From a virus, in the IMG/VR virus record IMGVR_UViG_3300010158_000189, positions 1-34,847 of that record: a DNA stretch of 34,847 nucleotides. The stretch is one strand, 5' to 3'. Shown one piece after another: positions 7,106-16,180 of the stretch. Position 1 is the stretch's first letter, and each line of letters opens with the position of its first letter. A program made the position numbers and the translations under genes. Below the pieces are notes generated by a model, which saw nothing but the letters and a program-made list of their open reading frames with translations, made no database searches and had not been told where the DNA came from.

Positions 7106-7252
7106 ATGACTTGGCCGACTGTATTAGTCAGTACTGTCACAATCTTGTACACCCTTACCAGTCTAGGCTATTTCTTTACAGGGAATTGGCAACAAGGTTT
7201 GATCTTTTTTGGATACACTGTGGCAAACATAGGATTATTGAGTATTAAATAA
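7106..7252 (+). CDS. small two-helix membrane protein
   Basis: A 48-residue hydrophobic protein with two likely membrane segments (about 4-24 and 30-47) joined by a short TGNWQQG loop. ATG 7106 follows AAGGAAG (7095-7102), a good ribosome-binding site. The stop overlaps the next ATG as TAATG at 7250-7254. No family is recognised. Size and topology would suit an early membrane effector or a small holin-like protein, but its place at the end of the metabolism operon gives no proof. Confidence 0.6.
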   Translation: MTWPTVLVSTVTILYTLTSLGYFFTGNWQQGLIFFGYTVANIGLLSIK

Positions 7253-7476
7253 TGGGATCTGAAGAAGACAAAGTAAAGCATAGCCGTCGGATTCGTAAGA
7301 AAGTAGAAGTCGCAAAGAAGCAAGATGCGTTTCGTCCTGTAAAGGCTCGTAGAGCAAAGGAGTCAGTAATGTCAGGTAATCGTGACAAGAATATCGTGAA
7401 AGACAAGCATGGCAAGAAGCATGATCTCAGTACAATGACTCACTTAGATTTAGTCAAGGCTATCCAAGAGGGATAA
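7252..7476 (+). CDS. small basic hypothetical protein
   Basis: A 74-residue, Lys/Arg-rich protein of unknown function, with a basic N-terminal half (HSRRIRKKVEVAKKQ) that could bind nucleic acid. ATG 7252 has no ribosome-binding site but is coupled by TAATG to the membrane protein. A second in-frame ATG at 7369 is preceded by AAAGGAG at the right distance, so a 35-residue product (starting MSGNRDKNIVKDKHGKK) may be the main or only one. No cysteines or membrane segments. Confidence 0.5.
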   Translation: MGSEEDKVKHSRRIRKKVEVAKKQDAFRPVKARRAKESVMSGNRDKNIVKDKHGKKHDLSTMTHLDLVKAIQEG

Positions 7477-7504
7477 GAAAGCGCCCAAATGGGCCGGAGG
7501 ATTA

Positions 7505-7726
7505 ATGTTCATAGTTCTGGTAGTCGTTCATCTTCTTACAGGGCAGTTAGTTCCTAGGACAAGTGTTGTCTCAGACCTAAAAGCCTGCGAGGAGTCTCTC
7601 CCACTATTTATTAAGCTGTATAGGCAAGGTAAGTTTGAAGATGGGCCGGACCCAGAACTAATCCGGGATGTCACTGGAGTATGTGTCCCGGTGAATCGTC
7701 CAAGTCTGAGACAAACGATTAGGTAA
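7505..7726 (+). CDS. small exported or membrane-anchored protein
   Basis: A 73-residue protein with a hydrophobic N-terminus (MFIVLVVVHLLTGQLV) that is a signal or membrane anchor without the usual basic residues. The rest is soluble and has two cysteines, at 28 and about 60 (KACEES, GVCVPV), possibly a disulfide in the periplasm. The ribosome-binding site GGAGG lies just before ATG 7505. It is the last plus-strand gene, 5 bases before the terminator hairpin. Function is unknown; a superinfection-exclusion or accessory envelope role is only a guess. Confidence 0.6.
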   Translation: MFIVLVVVHLLTGQLVPRTSVVSDLKACEESLPLFIKLYRQGKFEDGPDPELIRDVTGVCVPVNRPSLRQTIR

Positions 7727-7730
7727 AGAA

Positions 7731-7758
7731 AAGGGCCCCAACGCGGGGCCCTTTTTTT
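7731..7758. terminator. bidirectional rho-independent terminator
   Basis: A 7-bp GC-only stem (GGGCCCC 7733-7739 with GGGGCCC 7745-7751) closes a 5-base loop, extended by an AA/TT pair on each side. Reading plus, it is followed by seven T (7752-7758). Reading minus, it is followed by TTTT-C-TTT. It therefore can end transcription from both converging operons. The minus-strand stop codon of the last late gene (7757-7759) lies inside the T tract, so the junction has no spare sequence. Confidence 0.9.
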
Positions 7759-8005
7759 ATTCAATCCGTAGGAGTCGTTTAGCTATAGGCCAGAGAGTCT
7801 TTCGGGCCCAGACGAAGCAATGGTACGCCGCTGGAGGGATCAGCAGTGAGAAGTAAATGATTTGAAGGGTGCTTAATGTAAACATCTTGTTCACCAAATT
7901 AGGGGCAAGACCGGCCATGATTAAGGCCGGAGGATTATTTGTCGCGTCTAGAGCCTGTCTCATGGCATGACTCCAGTGTGAATGATGAACTGCTATCTTA
8001 AACAT
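7757..8005 (-). CDS. small membrane protein, end of late operon
   Basis: An 82-residue protein with one clear membrane segment (about 45-66, STLQIIYFSLLIPPAAYHCF) and a basic C-terminus (WARKTLWPIAKRLLRIE). The N-terminal half has a weaker hydrophobic stretch, ALIMAGLAPNLV. It overlaps the holin-like gene by 8 bases, so a role in lysis (second holin or spanin-like) is plausible. It has no lipobox, so it is not a typical o-spanin. It is the last gene of the late operon. Confidence 0.65.
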   Translation of the reverse strand: MFKIAVHHSHWSHAMRQALDATNNPPALIMAGLAPNLVNKMFTLSTLQIIYFSLLIPPAAYHCFVWARKTLWPIAKRLLRIE

Positions 8006-8318
8006 TCTTAATAGCTTGAAGCTTATTTAATAATCTAGTGACTTCTTGTTCTTGTTCAGGCGTAAGGTTTGTTGGGGTCGGGGTATGAAGAGCTACGGTA
8101 ATTTTCTCATCTACCTTCTTGACGTCCCTCCCGGCAAGCCAGAAGCCTGCCAGAGAGACAGCGAAGCCCGCACACGCCGATACAGTGTCGGCATCGGCAT
8201 ACCCCTTAGCAATCAGGGCAACGCCGCCAGCGGTCACTATATGCCGTACAGTAGCAAGTATCTGAGCTCGGATGTAGTCCGACTTAATTAGATAGTTAAA
8301 TAGATTATTAAACATCAT
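7998..8318 (-). CDS. putative holin (Pam3 gp28-like)
   Basis: A 106-residue protein with two membrane segments (about 21-38 and 46-63; HIVTAGGVALIAKG and ACAGFAVSLAGFWLAG) separated by a short acidic turn (YADAD), then a charged cytoplasmic tail with a coiled-coil-like end (NLTPEQEQEVTRLLNKLQ). The sequence style matches the Pam3-gp28 group of putative phage holins. Holins permeabilise the inner membrane at the end of infection. It starts MM at 8318 and overlaps the tail-fiber adaptor gene by 4 bases (ATGA). The assignment rests on topology and resemblance. Confidence 0.7.
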   Translation of the reverse strand: MMFNNLFNYLIKSDYIRAQILATVRHIVTAGGVALIAKGYADADTVSACAGFAVSLAGFWLAGRDVKKVDEKITVALHTPTPTNLTPEQEQEVTRLLNKLQAIKNV

Positions 8319-9157
8319 CCCACCAGAATACTTGTGCCATCGTTATAGAACGTAGCTGATTGATAGTTAAAAGCGAGTATGTACTGAGCTAGGCCGTTGA
8401 TAGTCTTTCCAGCAGGGGGTAGTACCGTAATTGGGTACGTCCCAGCATTTCCTGACCCATCAAAGACCGGATAAGGACCTAGAGTTGTAGGAAGCTGTAG
8501 AGTAGTTACCGGAGAGCTAGATTGATACACCGATAATCCAGCAAAGGCGTCAGACGTCAAGATGTTAATCGTAGCCGTGCCAGTCGTAGATACCTTATGG
8601 GTCGTGACACCTACTGCTGGAACTGCTCCTGAAGTAGGGGTAGAGATTACAATTGGCTGCCCATTAGCATCAAATGCTAAGTACCCATTCGCCCTTGCAA
8701 CTGAACTGGGAAGAACATTAGGCGGATTCAGGTCGGTGATAGGGCACTGTATCGTATACTGGTAGTCTGTATTAAGCTGCTGGATCTGTAGCTCTAGCTT
8801 ATCAAGACCCTGCTCAACAGCCCGAGGGTAAAAGGCCCCTTGGTTACTGATGCTGACAGTCTGAGTAAACGGAAGTATCCGGGTAATAGCAAGTTGTGTC
8901 CCTGACGAAATAGCAACAGGAGGAGCTCCAGTAATAGGGTAAGTCACAGAACCACCGATGCCCCAGAGATCCCCCGGTGCTGTCGGATTAAGGATTAGTG
9001 TATACAGACTAGCAGAAAGTATGACTGATGTACCTACTGCGTCAATATAACTGACTTGGATATCACCCGCAGCGACACCAATAAAAGGGAATGAGAAGAC
9101 GGTAGTGGCACCATTACCGCTGTATGTAATCGTTGTAGTAGTTGTCGATACCGTCAT
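8315..9157 (-). CDS. tail fiber / receptor-binding adaptor-like virion protein
   Basis: A 280-residue protein whose N-terminal half follows the pattern of podoviral tail-fiber heads: YSGNGATTVFSFPF (12-25), a beta-rich domain with GTQLAITRILPFTQ, then FYPRAVEQGLDKLELQIQQL, the helix that starts trimerisation. The C-terminal half is low-complexity beta sequence rich in Thr, Gly and Pro, with no catalytic motif. It probably attaches to the tail and carries or forms a fiber. It begins directly after the 946-residue internal virion protein (TAAATG). It is separate from the beta-helix tailspike at the other end of the late block. Confidence 0.75.
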   Translation of the reverse strand: MTVSTTTTTITYSGNGATTVFSFPFIGVAAGDIQVSYIDAVGTSVILSASLYTLILNPTAPGDLWGIGGSVTYPITGAPPVAISSGTQLAITRILPFTQTVSISNQGAFYPRAVEQGLDKLELQIQQLNTDYQYTIQCPITDLNPPNVLPSSVARANGYLAFDANGQPIVISTPTSGAVPAVGVTTHKVSTTGTATINILTSDAFAGLSVYQSSSPVTTLQLPTTLGPYPVFDGSGNAGTYPITVLPPAGKTINGLAQYILAFNYQSATFYNDGTSILVG

Positions 9158-11998
9158 TTATTTTCCTTTGTCGATATACTTCCGGGCAATTTCTTGGATA
9201 CTGTCCACGATGTCCGAATAAGCTTTAGGGTTCTTTGCTACCTGAGGGGAGTGCTCTTGGAGATACGCCTCTGGAGCCCATCCTGGATCTTTAGGATATT
9301 CCTGTCCATGAGTTCCCTTAATAAGCTGAAAAGCTCTCATCAGGGGTTCATCATTATGGTGAGCAAACTTTGCTTGGGCGTTTTCAGAACTGTCTTTAAT
9401 TGTACGTTTAATCAGCTCTTCAAGACCTTTGTGCATCAGTTCGTGTTCAAGAGAATAAGTACCATCCCTGAAGAACTGAGGACCCATCACAATCTTACCC
9501 ATAGCAGACTTTGGATCAAGACCGGCTTTCTTCAAAGACTCTAGTTCAGTCTTCCAAGACGCTTCATTATTGAATGCTTCTTTCTGAACAGGGCCACCTT
9601 CAGGATAAGTCGATCCCATATAGTTAGTCTCAAGAGTAGTTTCACGAATATTATTAGCAATACCACCCGGCATCTTTGCTAACGCTTGGTACCCAAGGTA
9701 TGCGATAGGATTAGTATCTACTAGCTTCCCAAAGTCATAGTTCTGAAGGAGCATCTTATGCCACTGCTTCTCAAGGTCTTCCGTAGGAACACTATTCTTT
9801 AGTGTCTGATTACCCTTCTTTTCTAGACGGGCTACATTCCCTCTTTCACCAGCCTCCGAATCTGAAGGCTGCATCTGGTCAAAGATAGGATTACTCTCAC
9901 CGTCGTTGTCATCCTGAGAGTTAAGCATCATCGAGACACTTGCCATCTTACGGGCAATCTTCAGTGCGTTCTTCCAGCCCTCTTTCTTTTCTTCGTCAGT
10001 ACTACTGTCCCACTCACCAGACTCAATGACTTCAGAGAGTTGTTGCTTCGCAGCCTGACCAAATACTACGATGTAGTCATGATACTGCTTATCAGTAAGA
10101 GGCACCTTGTTAATTGTTTTAGGGGGAAACTTCATACTCTCGTTAATATCAAGAAGCTTCTTATTAATTACATCAATGCTTTTGTCATTATAAGCGTCTG
10201 CTAATGAATCACCCCAAGCGGTCAGCCCAGCTTTACTTTTTGGTGTATCGACGTAGACAGACGAACCAAAGATAGATCCCATGGCAAGAACTTGACCTAC
10301 GGTATTATTTGGGTCGTTCTGGACAACGTCATAGAATGAGCTCATTCCCATAGGAAGTAGTCGGCTTTCTGATTGACGCTTAAGAGTCGCTACGTCCCAA
10401 CCTACATCCTCTCCCATAAAGTCTTTTTCTGACAGAGCATCGATTAGGATTGAAAAAGTTGGATTCAGCTTGGCTCGTGAGAAACGACCTAAGAGTCCAG
10501 CACGAGTAGTGTTCTTGTCTGTAATTGTCGGATGATTTCCCATCGCCATGTCAGCAAAACTACGACCATACTGAGATTCGACACCAGCGGCATTAATCGT
10601 TCTAGCAGTCGCCAGACGCCACCACAACCGGGCATACGTAGGACGGTCACCCAGCGGATTCATCCAAGTCTTACCTACCTTGATCCAGCCAAAGTGTGCA
10701 TCACTGGGGTCAATAGGAACAGCATCGGCACCAAGCATCATTCTAGCTGAGCCATAAAGGGTAGCCGTTGCAGTCAGATATCCCATGAGTTGACGGGTAG
10801 CAAAGGCACGAGCAGTTGGACTTGACTTCATAAAGGGCACAGGGGACATAAGGGTCAGTGTGCTTGAGACTTTACGAATTGTCCAAGTAAAGAGATTGAT
10901 AAACGGAACAGTGTTACCAAAGTTATCATGTAACCCTACGTTACCACGGCCAGTAAAGGTATTGACATTCTCGGCAATATCCCGAACGGCAATACTTCCC
11001 ATTGACATATCTTCGCCTATGAGCTTACCAGCATCAACTAGATCGGTAAAGGTCTTAAAGCGGACATAGTTGACATACCCAATAAAGGCACGGTCAGCAC
11101 CACGGATCACGTTGGGAACTAGCCCACCAGATTGCTTCTTTAGCCACTCATTACCTTGTTCCAGAAGAGAACTCTGGAGATATTCTTCATTAGGCTTAAG
11201 TTTGTCAGAAATGTTGCCAAGACCAAGCTTGGCCTTCTGAGATAGTTCGTAATACGGATGAGTAATAATATCACCACGAAGCTTTTCAAAAGCCTCCTCA
11301 TCCCAAGCGTATTTGAATTGCTCTATGAAGCCTTCCCAGAACCGCTTACTAGTAATCATACTAGACATCTGGACAAGAGTACTAGATAAGTCTAGTGTAG
11401 CAGCGGCATGCTTTGGAAGGTTAAGGACATTAAGAGCCTTGTCCCAGCCTGTCATGTTGTTATCTTTTAGAGAGTTCGTATAGTCATTCAGTCTGATTAG
11501 GTCGACACCGAAGGCTTGACGCTTCTCTTCATTGCCTAGATCAGCCTTCCATGCTTCCTTACTTTTATCTGCTGTCTTAGCAAGATCAAGCATCTTGACT
11601 GCTTCTTCGTGACTCACTTCAGCGCCAATCTTCTTGGCAGTAAAGTCCTCTAGGAAGGCTTTAACATTCTTAGGAGAGATGGCAGTCTGTAGGCCCATGA
11701 CCTGATCGACTAGATCCTTTTTGACCTTACTATTCAACCCCTGCATATCATTAATGAAGTTAGTCATAGCCTTCTTCTGATCTTTCAGCAGAAGCTGCTT
11801 CTCGTACTTCAGGTTGACTTCACGGGCAAAGTCGTCATCGACACCGATCTCTCTCTTGATCGCATCTCGACGGGCTTCGGCAGTCATTGTACGGAGACGG
11901 TCAGGGTGAAGGGGGCCCTTCTCTCCCGGAGTCTTGGGATCGGGGCGAAACGCCTTCTCAAAGGCTCGTGTGTACTTCTTTGGGACGCAAAAGGCCAT
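9158..11998 (-). CDS. large internal virion protein with HExxH motif (gp16-like position)
   Basis: A 946-residue protein in the position of T7 gp16, the large ejected core protein that helps carry DNA across the envelope. The first 700 residues are mostly helical with scattered hydrophobic stretches, such as YLTATATLYGSARMML, that could insert in a membrane during ejection. Near the C-terminus YSLEHELMHKGLEEL has HELMH at 852-856 (codons 9431-9445), the zinc-metalloprotease HExxH signature. No lytic transglycosylase motif is seen, unlike T7 gp16. The start overlaps the previous gene's stop as TAATG. Its virion location is inferred from gene order and composition. Confidence 0.75.
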   Translation of the reverse strand: MAFCVPKKYTRAFEKAFRPDPKTPGEKGPLHPDRLRTMTAEARRDAIKREIGVDDDFAREVNLKYEKQLLLKDQKKAMTNFINDMQGLNSKVKKDLVDQVMGLQTAISPKNVKAFLEDFTAKKIGAEVSHEEAVKMLDLAKTADKSKEAWKADLGNEEKRQAFGVDLIRLNDYTNSLKDNNMTGWDKALNVLNLPKHAAATLDLSSTLVQMSSMITSKRFWEGFIEQFKYAWDEEAFEKLRGDIITHPYYELSQKAKLGLGNISDKLKPNEEYLQSSLLEQGNEWLKKQSGGLVPNVIRGADRAFIGYVNYVRFKTFTDLVDAGKLIGEDMSMGSIAVRDIAENVNTFTGRGNVGLHDNFGNTVPFINLFTWTIRKVSSTLTLMSPVPFMKSSPTARAFATRQLMGYLTATATLYGSARMMLGADAVPIDPSDAHFGWIKVGKTWMNPLGDRPTYARLWWRLATARTINAAGVESQYGRSFADMAMGNHPTITDKNTTRAGLLGRFSRAKLNPTFSILIDALSEKDFMGEDVGWDVATLKRQSESRLLPMGMSSFYDVVQNDPNNTVGQVLAMGSIFGSSVYVDTPKSKAGLTAWGDSLADAYNDKSIDVINKKLLDINESMKFPPKTINKVPLTDKQYHDYIVVFGQAAKQQLSEVIESGEWDSSTDEEKKEGWKNALKIARKMASVSMMLNSQDDNDGESNPIFDQMQPSDSEAGERGNVARLEKKGNQTLKNSVPTEDLEKQWHKMLLQNYDFGKLVDTNPIAYLGYQALAKMPGGIANNIRETTLETNYMGSTYPEGGPVQKEAFNNEASWKTELESLKKAGLDPKSAMGKIVMGPQFFRDGTYSLEHELMHKGLEELIKRTIKDSSENAQAKFAHHNDEPLMRAFQLIKGTHGQEYPKDPGWAPEAYLQEHSPQVAKNPKAYSDIVDSIQEIARKYIDKGK

Positions 11999-13911
11999 TA
12001 CGAGTCACACTCTATTGAACGGATGAACGATATTGCATCATCGATGCTTGACGAAGCTTTTTCCATATAACCTTTAAGAATCTCTCCGGTCTTGAAGGCG
12101 TCTTCTGTAATAGCCTTCTGGTTCTTTTCTTTTCTGTAAGCATTGACATCTTCGATACGGTCAACGGCACTTGTGTCAAGCCTGTCCCGTTCCTGAAGGA
12201 TGCGAAGATCCTGAGCCGCTTGAGTCACCCTCTTCCTGAGTTCAGTATTAGCAAGTTGTAGGATAAGATCGACGTCACCACGCCTCTGGGCCTCCTGCCT
12301 CACGGCCTCTAGGACCGCTAAAGGATGGATATCTTCTGGAGCCTCAGCAAGGCCTCTGGCTACAAGCACGGCTTCATTGAAGTCCTTGTCCTTAAAGGCA
12401 ACTGCCTTGTCGGCCTCAGCCTTTAGATCTAGTGAGTCATACTCAGGCAACCGGCCTAGGGAGTCGACTAAACCAAACTCAACGGCACGACGCTCGATGT
12501 CAGCAGATAGTCCGTGGACACGGGCTGGGCCAGTCCCTTGTTGGAACTCAGGAGCTTTTACGCCGTAAGCAGATTCAGCTTCGGCTACTTGGGGTTGGAC
12601 CTTAGCAGCTTCCTCAGCAGTGCCTGTAGCAGGCTTGCTAGGTTTACCTGTATCATCGGTACTTTCAACGTCTGGTGCTCCATCTTCGGCTACTTGGTGT
12701 TGCCTATCTACGACCTTGAGTTGCTCTTCAGCAATCTTTATTGGGTCCTTATTAGGCATCAATGAGTCGGCATGTTGAACAGCTAGGTCAGCTTCTTCAC
12801 GAAGCTCGGCTTCTAGTAACTTACTCTGGATGAAGTCACGGAACATCGCTCCTTCAGGAGACTCTGAGTTCATGTACTCATCGGCACGAGCACGAACTTC
12901 ATTAATAACAGGGATCATATCCCGAAGCTGCTCGTCAACCCCTTGGATACGCTCTTGAAGATCAGCGATACCCTCGGCACTCTTGACCATCTTAGGATGA
13001 GTCTCAGGCATACCTTGAAGAGCTACTTGACGCTTCGCCCTTTCATTCTGTAAAGACAACCGAAGGTTCTCTTGTACATCCTTAATTCTATCTAGTTCAG
13101 AGAATGTATCCGGGTCGATCATACGAGCGACACGATCAGGGTCGACTTCCTGAGGACGGATCACTAGTGCAGCAGGGGGAAGCCCAGCTTCTTCAGCGGC
13201 AGTCTTACGCTCTGCTAGTTCAGCGGCATTTGGTGGAACGGTATTAAAGAACCCTTCTTCACCTTCACCGATATGACCCATTGCACGAGCCTGCGTGGCA
13301 CGGTCCATGAAGGGCTTCTGAGGAGCATTAAATAGTGCTGCCCCTTCAGGAAGAAGCATCCAAGTACTAGCCTGTATGTCACCTGTATAAGGGTTCCTGT
13401 AGTCAATACTTGTCTGTGGGGCTACTGCTCCTAGTGCTTCACCAGCACCGCCTAGGAGGGACTTCGGAACAAGACTGGGCTCTTTTGAGGCAGCCTCTTC
13501 CATAAGCTGATTACTAGCCTCTTTAACGGCACCAAAGGCACCACCCATACCGGCATTAAACGTATCCAGTGCAGTCGCACCAAGGCCGTACAGAGGCCTC
13601 AGGAGGGCTGTGTTAAGCGTCTTGGAGACTTGCTTATGAACACTACTCCAGTCCTTCTGGTCTTCTACAAAGGATTGGTTCCGTGCAATTGCCTTCGTCG
13701 CACCTTCAGAGAAGCTCCCTGCACCCCATTGCTGCTTAAATCCTGTGCCAAAGGCATTCAGGATACGGCCAAATGAGTCGTGCTGAAAGAAGGCGTCTGC
13801 TACGTCACCAGAGAAAGGATTAGGCTTCGGTACAGTATCCCCACCAGACCCATAGATATCGTTAGGATCATGTGAGGAAGCGCCGTAGATGTCGTCAGGA
13901 TTATTAGACAT
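11998..13911 (-). CDS. internal virion protein with coiled coils
   Basis: A 637-residue protein. I chose ATG 13911 (MSNNPDDIYG), which is preceded by AAGG and lies 8 bases after the upstream stop; the longer open frame to 13977 runs inside that gene. The N-terminus has a tandem DIYG motif (NPDDIYG, DPNDIYG). The middle contains a Gly/Ala-rich hydrophobic part (GLGATALDTFNAGMGGAFGA), and residues about 250-600 are highly charged helix and coiled coil. Between the M15-bearing gene and the 946-residue protein it occupies the place of an ejected core protein (T7 gp15/16 region). No enzyme motif is seen. Confidence 0.7.
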   Translation of the reverse strand: MSNNPDDIYGASSHDPNDIYGSGGDTVPKPNPFSGDVADAFFQHDSFGRILNAFGTGFKQQWGAGSFSEGATKAIARNQSFVEDQKDWSSVHKQVSKTLNTALLRPLYGLGATALDTFNAGMGGAFGAVKEASNQLMEEAASKEPSLVPKSLLGGAGEALGAVAPQTSIDYRNPYTGDIQASTWMLLPEGAALFNAPQKPFMDRATQARAMGHIGEGEEGFFNTVPPNAAELAERKTAAEEAGLPPAALVIRPQEVDPDRVARMIDPDTFSELDRIKDVQENLRLSLQNERAKRQVALQGMPETHPKMVKSAEGIADLQERIQGVDEQLRDMIPVINEVRARADEYMNSESPEGAMFRDFIQSKLLEAELREEADLAVQHADSLMPNKDPIKIAEEQLKVVDRQHQVAEDGAPDVESTDDTGKPSKPATGTAEEAAKVQPQVAEAESAYGVKAPEFQQGTGPARVHGLSADIERRAVEFGLVDSLGRLPEYDSLDLKAEADKAVAFKDKDFNEAVLVARGLAEAPEDIHPLAVLEAVRQEAQRRGDVDLILQLANTELRKRVTQAAQDLRILQERDRLDTSAVDRIEDVNAYRKEKNQKAITEDAFKTGEILKGYMEKASSSIDDAISFIRSIECDS

Positions 13912-13918
13912 ATCTACC

Positions 13919-16180
13919 TTATTGTGGAAGAGGGACAGAAGGCTTCGGACGGGGCTTCCAGCCATTCTTCGAGGCAATTGTCTTAGCAGTCGCTAGATCA
14001 ACCTTGCCATCAGCATATGCCTGTTCAAGGGAGTCCTGGGTTTGATACTGAGCAGTCTTAGTACCACCAAAGGTAAATGTCTGATGCTTAATCAGTGACA
14101 TCGGATCATCGGGCTGAATACTGCTACGGATATAGTCAGGATTGTCCTTACCATTAATCTTAGGGGTAAAGATCTTATGAGCGATCTGGCTCAGGGTCAT
14201 GCCTTCTTTTTGATACTTACTCACAGCGCCTTCAATGCTAGGAATAGCCTGAGCAAGGAAGTCGTCAAACTTAGGATTGACATCGTACTGGCCTGACTTG
14301 GCACCTACGTAACGCTGGTGACGTTCAGCTAAATAAGCCGCCTGAGCCTTAAGGAAGTTAGCGCCTTCTGGATTTAATGAACCATCAGGAGATTGATTCC
14401 TCTTCAACGTAGCTGCCAATGCTTCATAACCGGTGTTAGTCAGCGGAGAGTTCTTACCTAGATCTTCACGAAGGTTCTCTTCTGTACCAATGTCAAATGT
14501 ATTCTTGAACTCACCAGAAGCAAGCTTAAGGAAGTTCTGATAAAAAGCGGGGCCATAGCCAGATAGTCTATTAAATGACTTACTAGTAATGATACGACTT
14601 ATAGCAGGATACGCCTGTGGGTTATTGCTGACAAGATCCTCAAAGGATTGACGAACAGCCGGGGGAGTACTAGCAGAAGTGAACTGAGAGATATTAGTGA
14701 TATTACCTTTATTCATAAAGTCGTATACATTATGACTATCTACGGTGTTCTTCCTGCTCTGCTCCATAACAGCAGTATTGAGACGTTGAGTCAGTTGCTG
14801 ACGAGCCTGCTGGGCAAACGTGACGTCTCCGGGATGAGTTTGTTGAGAAGCCTCGTCTCCACGGGCTAGAATTTTATCATAGTTAGCATTGACATAGTCA
14901 GAGAAGTTCCTATACTGAGTTTCGTCACCCGACGGGCCACCCTTAATAGCTACGTGAAAGTGATCTTTTTCACCAGCTTTGCGAGCATCAGAATTGTCTA
15001 GGACTTCAGCTACGTTGTACCCCATGTGAGTAAAGGCATCATGGACCTGTTCTTTTGTAGTCCCCTCTGGGGCAATGAAGTCAACTGCATTACCAGTAAG
15101 ATGATAAGATCCTTCAGCGCCACCTACAGCAGCATTCTTTTCAGGAGATCTTAAAGTACTCGTGACCTTTGCTCCGGGGAAGATATTTCCTACAGCGGTG
15201 CTTAGATCCGGCTGACCCGTGACTTGAGCGCCTAGGGTGCCCTTGTACTCAGAGTAAACATTACTATAAGTCTGATCTGCAACTGCCCTAGTCTGAGACA
15301 TCCGATAAGGTGTCGACAGTTCATGGCTCAGTGAGGCATAAGTTGCCGGAGTCATATTAGACTTATTATTATCAAGAAAGGTGATAGCCTTATCAATGCT
15401 ACCATTCTTAGGGTCGTTATACAACGTAGTCACGGCAGTCTTAAAGATCTTGCTAGTAGCTTCTTCTAGATAATTATCATAGTCAGACTGGGCAAGTTTA
15501 CCATCAGATGTATTTGTATCAAACTCTAAAAGGCCGTTCTTACCAGTCTTAGCTGGTACGGTCTGATACTTCCCATAGTCAGGGGCGGTATAAAGAGTAT
15601 TGACATCAAAGATCAGCCCACCAAGAGAGTGGTTAAACTGCTTAGGATCACTGGCAACCATAAAATTACTGGCATCATTAATACTTTGGTTCATGCTGGC
15701 AGCACGACCGTCACGATATGCCTTCTTCTGCTGAGTACTTGCATAAGAGTTCATATTCTGGATCGTGAATGACATCCGGCGTGTAGCCATAGTGTCGTAT
15801 GCACGACGAGATGCCGGGTTACTCATCTTAGAGGCGATGTCTTGGTTCAGGGCCAAGTAATCTTTAACATACTTATCCTTAGAGTTACTAGCATCTAGTC
15901 CTTCTAAGTTATTGAATTTATTGTACAGATCTCCGCCACGGACAGAAAGATCTAGTTCAGCCGCAGTAGCTTCATGTTCATTGGCAAGACCTTGTTCCTG
16001 TAGACCGATGTTGAACCCAGTCTTCTCGGCTTCTTGAAGAGTACTACCAAAGCCTTCGACTGCACGGCCAATACCTGCGCCCATTTGCTCAGGGGTTGCA
16101 CGAACCTTCATGTAGTCAGAAGGAGCTCCCTCAGGGGCTACAGTGTTATTAGGGTTGTAATCATCTGACGATCTAGGCAT
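13919..16180 (-). CDS. virion protein with M15 peptidase domain (gp15-like position)
   Basis: A 753-residue helical virion protein carrying an embedded D-Ala-D-Ala carboxypeptidase-like M15 domain at about 325-415. The zinc motif is HLTGNAVDF (His360, Asp367) and HFHVAI (His409, with His407). Such domains cut peptide cross-links, so this is probably the virion's peptidoglycan-opening enzyme, ejected or exposed at infection. The flanking N- and C-terminal parts (1-320 and 420-753) are helical, rich in Gln, Asn and Ser, with no motif I recognise. It is coupled to the gp14-like gene by TAATG. The peptidase call is strong; the core location is inferred from gene order. Confidence 0.85.
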   Translation of the reverse strand: MPRSSDDYNPNNTVAPEGAPSDYMKVRATPEQMGAGIGRAVEGFGSTLQEAEKTGFNIGLQEQGLANEHEATAAELDLSVRGGDLYNKFNNLEGLDASNSKDKYVKDYLALNQDIASKMSNPASRRAYDTMATRRMSFTIQNMNSYASTQQKKAYRDGRAASMNQSINDASNFMVASDPKQFNHSLGGLIFDVNTLYTAPDYGKYQTVPAKTGKNGLLEFDTNTSDGKLAQSDYDNYLEEATSKIFKTAVTTLYNDPKNGSIDKAITFLDNNKSNMTPATYASLSHELSTPYRMSQTRAVADQTYSNVYSEYKGTLGAQVTGQPDLSTAVGNIFPGAKVTSTLRSPEKNAAVGGAEGSYHLTGNAVDFIAPEGTTKEQVHDAFTHMGYNVAEVLDNSDARKAGEKDHFHVAIKGGPSGDETQYRNFSDYVNANYDKILARGDEASQQTHPGDVTFAQQARQQLTQRLNTAVMEQSRKNTVDSHNVYDFMNKGNITNISQFTSASTPPAVRQSFEDLVSNNPQAYPAISRIITSKSFNRLSGYGPAFYQNFLKLASGEFKNTFDIGTEENLREDLGKNSPLTNTGYEALAATLKRNQSPDGSLNPEGANFLKAQAAYLAERHQRYVGAKSGQYDVNPKFDDFLAQAIPSIEGAVSKYQKEGMTLSQIAHKIFTPKINGKDNPDYIRSSIQPDDPMSLIKHQTFTFGGTKTAQYQTQDSLEQAYADGKVDLATAKTIASKNGWKPRPKPSVPLPQ

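Noticed and set aside
9158-11998. Lytic transglycosylase domain as in T7 gp16
   Set aside because: No ES...GxxQ-type motif could be found at either end of the protein.
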